Origin: Oehlia diaphana
Taxonomy: Eukaryota; Glomeromycota; Glomeromycetes; Glomerales; Glomeraceae
NCBI GenBank assembly: GCA_003833135.1
Contig: QZLH01000106.1
Span: forward strand, 1 to 14,110
DNA length: 14,110 bases
Direction: 5' to 3'
Under the pieces are notes generated by a model. It was not told the DNA's origin, made no database searches, and worked only from the letters and a program-made list of their open reading frames with translations. The position numbers and the translations under genes are program-made. Shown here piece by piece: positions 1-8,269 of the stretch (within the stretch, counting starts at the first letter, position 1; every line of letters begins with the position of its first letter).

Positions 1-114
1 TACGAGGCCACCTAGTGGTCCTCTCTCTTCTCGAGCGCTATAAAGCGTTACTAGTTTTTGTTAAAAAATTTTTTACTGCGGATTTCTATGAAAAAAAATG
101 GAAAGGGGAGAGAG

Positions 115-134
115 TTTTTTTTTTTTTTTTTTTT
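115..134. repeat. poly-T homopolymer (20 T)
   Basis: An uninterrupted run of 20 T residues. It may be a decayed poly(A) tail of a minus-strand retrocopy, but no coding remnant adjoins it, so a simple homopolymer is the safer reading. Confidence 0.8.
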
Positions 135-892
135 CGGAAGATCTACATTACCTCTTTTTTAGATATTAATAAAAAACGTTAAATTAAAAATCGCGTGATG
201 ATCAACAAACAATAACTATTTAAGGAAAATTGGGAAATATCGGACCGTTTAAACAAAGACAATAACAATTCTTTATGCATGTTTTTATTAGTCCTTTAGA
301 ATAAATATTTATCATATAAAACTTGTAATAAAAAAAAATTTCATAATTTTTGTCCATTGATTCTTACATGTGTTTTAATTATTTATTTTCTAAATGAATC
401 ATGAATAGATGAACAAATAAATATCATTATTCTGTCTATGACTTACCATAATGATAATCGACTTTATGATGTAGTATCTCAATAATGATTGGTTTTTATA
501 ACTTAAAAATGAGATCATTGTCAAATTCTACGTTTTCCAAATTCCAATTGTTTAATCGAAAAATTGTTAAAGTGAAACAAATATTCTTTTTATCGTAAAA
601 AATGCAATTTTTAATTTAAGAATGATTCTTTGTGTTTAATGTACATTGTTCACTCATATATTTAGGTTTAAAGATTAAAAAGATACATTGATAAAACTTT
701 AATAATTTAACATATTATATATTTATTATTTCAATTTATCTTAAAATGAATATTTCATGTGTACAATGAAACTTCAATTATTAACCCACTTGTGTGACAT
801 ACTCGCATCAAAAAGAACATTCGATTAAATCACATGATAATCGACACAATAAACAATTATTAGAAATAACAATAGTCAAATCTAAAAATAAC

Positions 893-925
893 TATATATA
901 TATATTTATATCAATATATATATAT
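893..925. repeat. TA-rich microsatellite
   Basis: Two stretches of alternating TA are separated by a few other bases. This is a simple low-complexity repeat. Confidence 0.75.
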
Positions 926-1161
926 CATAGGAAAAATTTTATAGTAACAAAACAAATATCGTTTTAGAATTTTGTCCATTGAATCATTGATTCTTTATAT
1001 CTTTACGAATAAGGCAAGAATGATAAAATGAATATTATCAGAGATTTAAATCACTAACACTGATGGGAAGATGGGAACGTGGGTTTAATGATTTATTTCC
1101 GCTTGAATATTAAAAAATCTGATATAAATTAAAGCTATCGTCTAAGATAATTCATCAGATT

Positions 1162-1202
1162 AAAAAAAAAAAAAATTAATAAAAAAAAAAAAAAAAAAAA
1201 AA
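1162..1202. repeat. interrupted poly-A tract
   Basis: A run of 14 A, then TTAAT, then a run of 22 A. It could be the tail of a retroposed sequence on the plus strand, but no source sequence is recognisable before it. Confidence 0.75.
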
Positions 1203-1391
1203 GAGAATCATAATTAATTATTTATACATACAATTTATTAACAATATTTTGTATTTGTGCCTTTATTATTTCTTTTATGTTAAAATCTATAAGTTTTATA
1301 CACATTTATTTCTTTTACGCGCCTTTAAAATTTGAAAATTATTAATACACCTCACATCTAAGTTTTTTTTTTTTAATTATTCGTTAAAAAA

Positions 1392-2538
1392 ATGAATCCT
1401 CAACAATCATCTATGATAGATTATGCTCGACCTCCTCTCATCACCGAATTAGATTTTTTCATCATACTCCGAATGATGATAATTTTTATCATGTAACTTG
1501 TCAGATTATTTCTGCTTCTTCAGATGATCATGATTACGATCATGGATTCTTTTATTGTGAATCGGAAATTAATTATTATGTTAAATGTAAATTGTATTCA
1601 CATTCTTTGATCGTAAATATCTTGAATAGAGAAATGTATGGAAATGATATTGGCGTAAATAATTTGGAATTAAAAAAATCCTTTTCATCTGAACAAAGAT
1701 TAAATTTAGAACAAAGTTTGAAACAAGTTCTTCCTTATTATTTTATGCAAAGCCGTATCCCTAAAAGAGAAATGAGAGTAGATTCTGATAGAAATATGAA
1801 TCCTCTTCGTGATCGCAATGCTGAACAAGTGGTCTTAATGACTGATAATCAAAATCATTTTGGTAATCAAAATCAAAATAGATTTTACCTAAATGACGCT
1901 AAAGGTTACACTCATCCACAAAAACCAATTAATTTCAGTAATACTATGTTACCAAGAGAAGATAGAAATACAAATGTGAATATTAGAACTAATGTAATGG
2001 CAACGTCACAGACAGTTTTGATGTCCGAAAATCAAAATAATCATAATAATATTGGCTTGCATCATCAAAATAGTGTTGAAGGCTATATTAATAATAATGT
2101 TATTTGTTCACAACAACATGTTGATTTAAATAATTTTTCATCTCATGAAAGTGATATTAGGCTTTGTAATAATAGAAATAATACGAACTTATCTCATGAG
2201 GATAATATTCAGAACGATTGTTTACTTCATCAAAATAGAATTGATGATATTCAACAAGCCGATCTCAACGATCTTTCGCAACGCCAAATTCCTGTTCAAG
2301 AAACGAGAACAGATTATTATACAACGACTTATACTAATCTTGATTATCAATATGACTCTACTCGTAGCGCTTATTCAACTTATACACAGCAACAAATTGA
2401 TCTCGTTCCTATGAGAGAGAATAATAATATGGAAACAACGCAAGCTAATCCAACAGAGATATTAATCGAAATTATGATATTAATAATGGCATGCCATGCA
2501 ATGATAATCAAGATGTGAGCATTGACTCATCTACTTGA
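1392..2538 (+). CDS. Diverged member of the window's paralog family with Asn/Gln-rich tail; two apparent single-base frameshifts
   Basis: The function is unknown. The ATG at 1392 opens a frame (MNPQQSSMIDYARPP...) that hits a stop at 1494. One extra T in the T6 run at 1454-1459 would move it into the frame that is open to 2450. That frame continues HHTPND, Y-H-V-T-C and Y-Y-V-K-C, then HS-IV--LN and LKQVL, matching in order the two minus-strand paralogs (YYKPPND, Y-D-I-S-Y, Y-K-V-T-C, HSSIVEYLN, LKQFL). The homology begins exactly at the break. The domain is about residues 22-114; the rest, to about residue 382, is rich in Asn, Gln and Asp. At the end, the frame open to 2518 loses its Asn/Asp character after 2450, while the neighbouring frame keeps it (NRDINRNYDINNG...) and stops at 2536-2538, suggesting a second lost base near 2450-2451. 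No GT-AG intron explains the first break. It may be a young pseudogene or two sequencing errors. No in-frame ATG precedes the domain in the main frame, so 1392 is the best start. Confidence 0.6.
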
Positions 2539-2835
2539 TTTTCGATAAAATACGAAATTTTTAGCTTAGAAATTAGATAAAATCTTCTTTCGATTCGTTT
2601 TATATCGTGGTACGAGAAAAGTAATCATTAATTTTAAATTATGAACGTTTTTCATCCAAACAATAATTATGTAAATTAAGCATTAAGCAAAAAAAATAAG
2701 AAAGAATATAAAATACATATGAAAAATATATTTAAGAATTAACTAATTATGATAACAAAATAAGCAACCTTTCAGGGTTGGAATTAAGAACTTGTTTAAA
2801 AATTAAATATTACCCGTCGTAATTTTTTTATCTTA

Positions 2836-3182
2836 TCCCTTAAACCGTTCGGCAGGTAAATTTGTTTTTTAATTAAGGACACTTTTAAATGTCTTCAAAT
2901 ATTTTATTAAATAAACTAATGATTTTGTAATAAATTCTATGATATTTTCTAAATAAAAATCGAAAAAATGTTCGGATTAATGATTTTTTAAAAATGATCG
3001 ACAAATAAATTTATCTATTAATCCTAAAAAATAAAAATATAAAATTACCTCCATTTGAGAAGAATCTGATAGAATAAAAATTATTCTTTTACAAATATTA
3101 TGTGACTATGATCACTAGATCTTAAGAAATCTTAAAAATTCAAAAATTTTTAAATTAATTTTATCTCTTACGGTTTAAGGGA
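2836..3182. mobile_element. Inverted-repeat MITE flanked by TA
   Basis: The 15-base sequence TATCCCTTAAACCGT (2834-2848) recurs in perfect inverted form at 3170-3184. Read as a TA target duplication plus 13-bp terminal inverted repeats starting TCCCTTAAACCG, this gives a 347-bp element. A TA duplication is typical of the Tc1/mariner/pogo superfamily. The interior is AT-rich with no coding capacity, so the element would be non-autonomous. The family assignment is inference. Confidence 0.55.
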
Positions 3183-3213
3183 TAGTCCTTTGATATATCG
3201 AAACGGATATATA

Positions 3214-3715
3214 CAGTCATAACTCGTATATAACGATTCGGGATAAACCGATTTTGGCCCATAACGAACTTTTTTCTTAAACCAAAACCATCTATAATCA
3301 ATTATATCACTATATACCGACTTTATTATAAATTTCGCGATATTACATACATATAACGAAGTTAATCATAAAACCAGTCATAATTATTTATTCGCGATAA
3401 ACCGATACCATACTAATTCCGGCCGGAATTAACAGTCTCGGCCGGCATTATTCAACACGGCAGATCACCGATTCTCAATTTCGGTGCATTTATTTATAAG
3501 TTTCTGTATGATAACATTGTATTGAACTATTGGGGTTATAAGCACATTTTAAGGTGATAAAATTTGACTTTATATTGATATACTTTTTTAGATATGCCGT
3601 TTTTATACTTTTTAATATATCAATCGGTATAATAGAAATATTTGATTTATCGAATATTCAATATAACGACCCAAGATAGCTTGAACGGAGGGTTCATTAT
3701 ATCGAGTTCTGACTG
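3214..3715. mobile_element. Non-autonomous DNA element with CAGTC ends and TA target site
   Basis: The left end, CAGTCATAACTCGTATATAACGA, and the right end, whose reverse complement begins CAGTCAGAACTCGATATAA, form imperfect terminal inverted repeats. TA lies outside on both sides (3212-3213 and 3716-3717), and the flanks extend the palindrome as TATA. Ends of the CAGT...CTCGATATAA kind with TA target sites are known from pogo/Tigger-like elements, which is the suggested family. ATAACGA and GATAAACCGAT motifs repeat inside. A second copy of the left end (CAGTCATAATTATTTATTCG then GATAAACCGAT) starts at 3375. No transposase frame was found in 502 bp. Confidence 0.6.
3415..3430. repeat. Perfect 16-bp palindrome AATTCCGGCCGGAATT
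   Basis: A GC-cored perfect palindrome inside the CAGTC element, followed 11 bases later by a second CGGCCG core. It may be a protein-binding site or a hairpin tip of the element. Confidence 0.6.
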
Positions 3716-3907
3716 TATATAGTATTTTAATATTTTAAATAAAAAGTTGAAATGTAAATACGATAGAATAATCGAATTATGATTTATATAACTTTTCAAT
3801 TTATCAACTGGCGATATATCACCATGGCACCAAATTATAAAACCCCATTTATATATAATTATTTTTTTTTATGGTAAATCCACTCTTTTTATTGAGGAAT
3901 ATTATGA

Positions 3908-4097
3908 TTATTTGTAGGAAAATTTTTTTCGACCAGGAAGGTCTATAGAGGTTGGAACAGGAGAGGGGCTAGAAGTATCTGACTCTGGGGATGTAGAAGG
4001 AAAGTTAACTGGAGCACCAACGGATGAAGTCAGATCACTTAAGTTCTAGTTCTCGTGATTTGTCATGAGCATCATGACTTGTGGCTTAGTTGTTGTA
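3908..4097 (-). pseudogene. Ser/Pro/Thr-rich coding relic with in-frame stop
   Basis: The function is unknown. Read on the minus strand from 4096, the sequence encodes TTTKPQVMMLMTNHEN, meets a TAG at 4046-4048, and continues in the same frame as NLSDLTSSVGAPVNFPST followed by more Ser/Pro/Thr-rich sequence ending GRKKFSYK and a stop at 3908-3910. The composition resembles a disordered linker. The tract is visibly richer in G and C than its surroundings. A pyrimidine-rich TATATTTTAG directly before 4097 would make a plausible 3' splice site, so this could be the last exon of a decayed gene. The plus strand also has an open frame over 3918-4049, but with less protein-like composition. At 45-60 codons, chance cannot be excluded. 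Confidence 0.3.
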
Positions 4098-4200
4098 CTA
4101 AAATATAATTGAATTAAAAATTCCCCTATTATGGTGAATTTTCTTTTAAAAATCGGTACATAAACATAAGTAAAAACAAAATTATTATAGAATTGCAAAC

Positions 4201-4725
4201 TTATTTTGATGCAAGAAATTGTTTCAAATAATATTCAAGGTTTTCTTTGAGTTCCCTAGAAAATTCAACATATATTTCTTGTTGTTGCTCATCATGATTA
4301 GGTTCAACTCCATGAATATTTTTATTTAAATATTCAACGATTGACGAATGAGGAATTAATACGCAAGTAACTTTATAGCATTTTTTTTCTTCAACTTTGA
4401 GAAAATAAAATTCATGTAAATTATTTGGTTGAACATGATTTTGAATTGAGTAATTATTATTATTGTTATCTAAAATCTCAGATACAAGTTCAAAAGATAT
4501 TGGTGTTTTCCTATAACTAATATCATAAATTTGATAATCATTGGGTGGTTTGTAGTAGAAATTTGAGATAACATCTTGTGAGTTGATGTCTTCTGTGGTC
4601 AATATTTGGTGATCTTGGACGAGTTGTCTTGGAGTTATTTGCTGTGTGCTAATATCATCTTGAGATATGCTTGAAATCGCAGTAGTCAAGTGAGATAAGT
4701 TATCATTGGTCGGTTCGTTGACCAT
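4201..4725 (-). CDS. Uncharacterised 174-aa protein, paralog of the genes at 10937-11470 and 1392-2538
   Basis: The function is not recognised. An upstream GTG could extend the frame to 4734, but a fungal gene should start at the ATG at 4723-4725, which also matches the paralog's start (MVNEPTNDNL versus MINEQANENL). Residues 1-50 are polar and probably disordered (STQQITPRQLVQDHQIL). The conserved domain runs from FYYKPPND (56-63) to LKQFL (167-171). It holds two related half-motifs, YDISY...ISFELVSEIL (67-85) and YKVTC...HSSIVEYLN (117-134), separated by an Asn run (87-91). The C-terminus is a charged, probably helical segment (EFSRELKENLEYYLKQFL). There is no signal peptide or membrane segment, so a soluble intracellular protein is likely. 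No intron is needed. The copy near 10.9 kb is about 94% identical over the last ~128 residues. In the last ~98 codons, 14 changes are silent against 4 replaced residues, which argues that both genes are functional. Confidence 0.8.
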   Translation of the reverse strand: MVNEPTNDNLSHLTTAISSISQDDISTQQITPRQLVQDHQILTTEDINSQDVISNFYYKPPNDYQIYDISYRKTPISFELVSEILDNNNNNYSIQNHVQPNNLHEFYFLKVEEKKCYKVTCVLIPHSSIVEYLNKNIHGVEPNHDEQQQEIYVEFSRELKENLEYYLKQFLASK

Positions 4726-4890
4726 TTTTGGCACAAAATTAAGCGTGAATTTTGTTTTCTGTATTAAAAAATATCCTTGAATAATTTGGTTTTTTTTTAA
4801 AAAAATCTTCCTTATTTATGCAAAAATTAATCACTAGCCACTTGTACAAAAACAGTTAATCATGATTTACAGCAGTACAAATTTGAGATT

Positions 4891-4898
4891 TATTTATA
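4891..4898 (-). promoter_or_regulatory. Candidate TATA box for the 174-aa gene
   Basis: TATAAATA on the minus strand, about 165 bases upstream of the ATG at 4725. The paralog at 10937-11470 has the identical octamer about 130 bases upstream of its ATG. In DNA this AT-rich such a match is weak evidence; the matching position in both genes is the only support. Confidence 0.3.
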
Positions 4899-4901
4899 GT
4901 A

Positions 4902-5195
4902 TATGGGTCGAAAATTATGGGTACAAGGGAGTATAAATTATGGGTACATAAAGTACAAAGGAAGTAAAAAAGTCAATACAATGTCTAATGCAGTGACCTA
5001 CATTCATAAGATTATGATTTGTGTAAGGATCAGGGAAATTTAAACTATTATGGGTACATAAAGTACAAAGGGAGTAAAAATTATGGGTACAAAAAGTACA
5101 AAAGCAGTAAAAATTATGGGTACAAAAGGTACAAAGGGAATATTAATTATGGGTACATAAAGTACAAAGGGAGTATAATTATGAGTACAAAGTAT
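4902..5195. repeat. 33-bp minisatellite, unit beginning TATGGGTACAWAARGTACAA
   Basis: Units begin TATGGGTACA at 5051, 5084, 5117 and 5150, exactly 33 bp apart, with a fifth, slightly altered unit (TATGAGTACA) 32 bp later at 5182. A degraded part of the same array lies at 4904-4969, with units shortened to 14 and 23 bp, separated from the main part by about 75 bp of unrelated sequence. Because 33 is a multiple of three, the plus strand reads as an 11-residue Tyr/Lys repeat (YGYKKYKSSKN) and both strands stay open. No proper start or flanking coding sequence supports translation. It lies just upstream of the 174-aa gene and could influence its promoter. Confidence 0.85.
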
Positions 5196-5888
5196 GAAAG
5201 CCCATTCATATACTAAATACACTTTGCTGATAATCTAATCTTTTCAAAAAGGTGATTCATGTAGATATTCTCATTTAATTTCTTTTTTTTACAAAAAAAG
5301 AATGGCTGCGGACGCCTGCGGTTTTGTTCATCGTAATTCTATTTTCATTCCTATCCTATTATTATACATATTGGATAAAGCTTTAAGGAGCTATGAGAAA
5401 TTGAGAATTCTTATTTTCAACGTAGGTTGTCAAAAACTTAATTCGAAATTTTGATTCTGACAAACTATTCAAAAATTCCAAATATAAGAATTTTACTAAA
5501 AAAAAAAAAATATATTGGCAGGACGGGTTGAGATCATGTGACTTGATTATGTCCATGTAACACAAAGTGGAATAGAAAAGTATTTCAAACTAGACAATAA
5601 TGCATTTTTGTACAATGTAAACAATGTAATAATGTAAATAAATGATCATCAGAAAAAAATTCTGCTGTAAATTAATAGCATAGCATAGCATTTCTTCGGA
5701 GAGGGGATTTTGGAGTTATTAAAATTAGGATAGTGTAGTTTATTTCTAACTTGTTAAATAGTTTATTCCCTTGCCTAATTGTAACATCAATATGTTCTCC
5801 GATTAAATAGATAAATAATAATATTTAGCAATATTGTGAAGTTGAAAAAATGGGTTAAAAATAGATTGGACCTGTCTAAAAAAATCTT
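5196..5888. other. Intergenic region without supported gene
   Basis: There are two weak open frames here: a plus-strand frame starting MAADACGFVHRNS at 5302 (50 codons) and a minus-strand frame around 5690-5810. Neither is longer than chance allows. The segment at 5300-5325 contains a small GC-rich inverted repeat (GCGGACGCCTGCGG). Nothing else is recognisable. Confidence 0.4.
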
Positions 5889-6331
5889 CACCCGGGTGAA
5901 AGCTGGGTCAACCTAACCCGTCAACCCACCCGCTACCCATCCGTAATCCATATAAAAATTACTATTTCTTTTTAAAACTTGTAAAACATTTATAATTATA
6001 GTTATACATTAATTTCTTTTGTTACAGTATATAATAGCTTTATGATCGAAAAGATATATTTGTTATATTTCAAATATTATTTACTCCAAGATTTACAATA
6101 TAAACTATTTCTTTCAACAAATAACAATTGGCTAACTACAATATCATCTGATACAATTCCATGTTTTGAAAATAAATGTAACTTCATCATTTTACTAATT
6201 ATTAATGATTAATACTAAACGGAACTTTTAAATGATTAAAAAAATTTAATCAACAGGTGACTAAATAGGTGACCTGACGGGCAATCCGCCAGGTTGATCT
6301 GACGGGTTGACCACCTGCCTCCACCTAGGTG
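5889..6331. mobile_element. Degenerate inverted-repeat (MITE-like) element
   Basis: The left end starts with the palindrome CACCCGGGTG followed by GGGTCAACC and ACCCGTCAACCC. The right end, reverse-complemented, starts CCACCTAGGTGG followed by GGTCAACCCGTCAGATCAA. The two ends are clearly related inverted sequences of about 60-70 bp around an AT-rich, non-coding core of some 300 bp. I could not find a target-site duplication, so the exact boundaries are uncertain and the element is probably old. Confidence 0.5.
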
Positions 6332-6332
6332 G

Positions 6333-6581
6333 AAATTATTACGGAAAAAAAAAAAAAAAATATTAAAATAAATATTCTTCGCAAAATTAATTGTTTAGCC
6401 ATGAAATTTATTTTAATTTTATAAATTCTCTACATACAAATTACATTTCGGATATCCGTAATCCCTATAAAATGTTATCCGTTATTTCTGTAAAAACTCC
6501 GTAAAGATGAGCCTTTCACGGATCTTACTCACGAAAAAATGTAAATAATTCGATAAATTCCGTGATAATAAGGTTATTAAT
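6333..6581. other. AT-rich spacer with CCGTAATCC motif
   Basis: There is a poly-A run at about 6345-6360 and a segment ATCCGTAATCCCTATAAAA that resembles ATCCGTAATCCATATAAAA inside the preceding element (about 5940), possibly a relic of the same repeat family. No coding potential was seen. Confidence 0.4.
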
Positions 6582-6589
6582 TCCGAAAA

Positions 6590-6987
6590 TAGTGCTCCTA
6601 AACGAACGGGTCGACCCGGGTCATGTGACCCGACCCGACTTAAAAGCTCGGGTCGGATTCAATAATTTTTATGACCCGGTGGCCCGCATGACCCGACCCG
6701 CTTGACCCGAGTTATTGAACAAATACTAATTAATTATAATAAATGAACGATAACGAAGCCTCATAATATTACAATTCTATTAAATCTATTGTAATTTCAT
6801 TAAGGTTTCATTATAATGCCGAAAAAATGGTGGTCGCTCATTTTTTTTTCCTTTGAAAATTCGGGTTTAGACCCGGGATATCCGGTCGAACTATACTCAG
6901 GTCGGGTTTGGAGTCAAGACTTTTTCACTTTGGTCGGGTCGGGTATATCTTCAAAACCCGACCCGACTTGACCCGTTAGGAGCACTA
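6590..6987. mobile_element. hAT-type MITE with 8-bp target duplication TCCGAAAA
   Basis: Perfect 12-bp terminal inverted repeats, TAGTGCTCCTAA at 6590 and TTAGGAGCACTA ending at 6987, are flanked by the identical octamer TCCGAAAA at 6582-6589 and 6988-6995. Removing the element and one octamer restores a continuous sequence. An 8-bp duplication and ends beginning TAGNG are established hallmarks of the hAT superfamily. Both arms (about 6605-6715 and 6863-6980) carry about 18 copies of ACCCG/CGGGT, often in tandem as GACCCGACCCG, which is the pattern of subterminal transposase-binding repeats. At 398 bp and without a coding frame, it depends on a transposase elsewhere. The intact duplication suggests a fairly recent insertion. 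Confidence 0.88.
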
Positions 6988-6995
6988 TCCGAAAA

Positions 6996-7344
6996 TATGA
7001 ACTTTTTACGGAAAAAAAGATGGAATATAAAAAATGGATCGACTAGTTAAACTGATTATATACATAAATAAATTAACCATCATTTTATATCAAACGATAT
7101 TTTTAATATTTTATATCGATATATTATTTAATATATAACTATTCAGTTAATTTTTAAACGAAAAATATTGTAGCACGTTTCAAATATTAAAAACAAATTA
7201 AACACTTTAAACCTGTAACTAGTAATACATTAATTAACTTAAAATCATTCTTATATTATAATTTGGTCGACATATATGGCGTAATATAATTCACTTTTTT
7301 TATTTGTTTACTTTGTAATGGTTGAGAAATTTAATTTGCCAATT
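6996..7344. other. AT-rich spacer without recognisable feature
   Basis: No protein-like frame or organised repeat was found. The sequence just right of the hAT element (CCGAAAATATGAACTTTTTACGG) continues the interrupted left flank. Confidence 0.5.
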
Positions 7345-7352
7345 CTAAATTT

Positions 7353-7477
7353 GGTAGGACGACCGGGAGTCGGAGTAGTATCACGTGATCATAGTAAATA
7401 TTTGTCATCCTTCTGATTTGTCACATAAAATTTCTTTGCCGTAATGCCGGTCAAAACTACTCCGTTTTAGACGACCC
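7353..7477. mobile_element. 125-bp MITE, probable 8-bp target duplication CTAAATTT
   Basis: The octamer CTAAATTT stands on both sides (7345-7352 and 7478-7485). The left end GGTAGGACGACC...CGGAGTAGT (to 7379) and the inverted right end (reverse complement GGGTCGTCTAAAACGGAGTAG) form imperfect terminal repeats with a perfect inner part, CGGAGTAGT. An 8-bp duplication suggests hAT, but the ends do not start with TAG, so the family is uncertain. The centre carries TCACGTGATCA. The octamer is AT-rich, so a chance match cannot be dismissed. Confidence 0.55.
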
Positions 7478-7645
7478 CTAAATTTAACAATTATACTAAT
7501 TTGATTTGTATTTTATCTTATCTATTTTTTTTTTTTTAATTTGTATACGTACACAAATATTAAAATGTAAATACTGTCAGATGTGGAATGGTATGGTGCA
7601 AATAAAGAAGACTTATAAAGTTTTTCTTTTCTTTCAATTCGTTAG

Positions 7646-8269
7646 TCATGATTTTCTTGGTGCTAAAGGGACATATGCGTCCTTGAGTTTTTTGGCCGCT
7701 GAGGGTGTATCTTTGTCAGTGTATTCTTCATTGTCCAGAGAAATACGTTGGGTTTGTTGAGAAATGAGGTAGTGTCACGGGTAAAAAACGTGACGTTATT
7801 TGGTACTACGTCTTGAATAGTCGCTGGTTCAAGAATCAAGATTAGGCGTCAATCTAGGAAGTAAAGTACTGAAACCATCATCGGGGCCCGTTAACTTTAT
7901 AAATTTTTTGATTGAAGTGACGTCAACTAGTAGACTTCATTCGTTTATTAAATTGTTTCTGTTCTGCCGAAAGATATGTTGTATTCGTTTGATAACTATG
8001 GCATTCGGATCCGAGAAGCAGATGTTTTGAAGAAATGGAGTATAATGACTCCTTTTTAGGATTGTTAATATGTAGTCAAATAAGAAGTTTCAACTTTCGA
8101 TCTATTGTTGATATTCTTTATATTAGGTTTTAATTTTTGATGCATTAGGCAAAATGACTGTATAAGAAAGTCCCAAGTAGACATTCTTCAGGACATTTAT
8201 ATTACTTTTCAATTGTGTCTGAATATTGGCCTCCAACTGAACCACTTTTTTCGATAACGTGACTTTGTA
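7646..8269 (-). pseudogene. Decayed gene, unknown product, several frame breaks
   Basis: Read on the minus strand, protein-like segments follow one another in order. The first begins at 8269 after a splice-acceptor-like TTTTAATTTAG: YKVTLSKKVVQLEANIQTQL..., continuing to NVYLGLSYTVILPNASKIKT and a stop at 8123-8125. A middle segment in another frame (KNINNRSKVETS, about 8110) follows. Then FDYILTILKRSHYTPFLQ and ICFSDPNAIVIKRIQ run in the first frame again to a stop at 7937-7939, and overlap a frame giving YLSAEQKQFNKRMKSTS. The last segment, QQTQRISLDNEEYTD...KKLKDAYVPLAPRKS, stops at 7646-7648. The segments would chain into roughly 180-200 residues if stops and frameshifts were ignored. I recognise no domain. 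Each segment alone is only 40-50 codons, which chance could give; the call rests on composition, order and higher GC. Confidence 0.42.

Larger units (their letters stand above)
1..1391. other. AT-rich intergenic region without recognisable gene
   Basis: No protein-like open frame was found on either strand. The first 60 bases are less AT-rich and contain the imperfect palindrome CCACCTAGTGG, which may be the edge of an element running off the window. The rest holds homopolymer tracts, a TA microsatellite and two copies of a short direct repeat, TTTTGTCCATTGA with a nearby GATTCTT (around 348 and 971). The last part must include the promoter of the gene starting at 1392, but no clear TATA box or initiator could be singled out in such AT-rich sequence. 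Confidence 0.5.

Noticed and set aside
2145..2414. Plus-strand open frame of 89 codons
   Set aside because: It is a shifted reading of the Asn/Gln-rich tail of the gene at 1392-2538. Ile-rich composition is what Asn codons give when shifted by one base.
3918..4049. Plus-strand exon-like frame (RPGRSIEVGTGEGLEV...) after TTTGTAG
   Set aside because: No compatible upstream exon could be joined in frame. The opposite strand gives a more protein-like reading.
5019..5222. Open frames on both strands (65 and 60 codons)
   Set aside because: They arise because the 33-bp repeat unit has no stop in several frames. There is no non-repetitive coding sequence around them.
5302..5454. Plus-strand ATG frame of 50 codons starting MAADACGFVH
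   Set aside because: Its length is within chance for this composition, it has no homology to anything in the window, and it is not chained to other segments. It could be a relic but is unsupported.
5383..5565. Minus-strand open frame of 60 codons rich in Phe and Leu
   Set aside because: It has low-complexity composition from A/T runs and overlaps the opposite-strand frame. No conserved features.
5690..5812. Minus-strand frame reading IGEHIDVTIRQGNKLFNKLE
   Set aside because: It looks protein-like, but at about 50 codons it is expected by chance many times in the window, and it lacks any neighbour segment to chain with.
7506..7760. Plus-strand open frame of 84 codons
   Set aside because: Its start is not ATG, and it is antisense to the more protein-like minus-strand segment ending at 7646.
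7820..7850. B-box-like GGTTCAAGAATC suggesting a tRNA or SINE
   Set aside because: No matching A box at the right distance, no cloverleaf arms, no tail.
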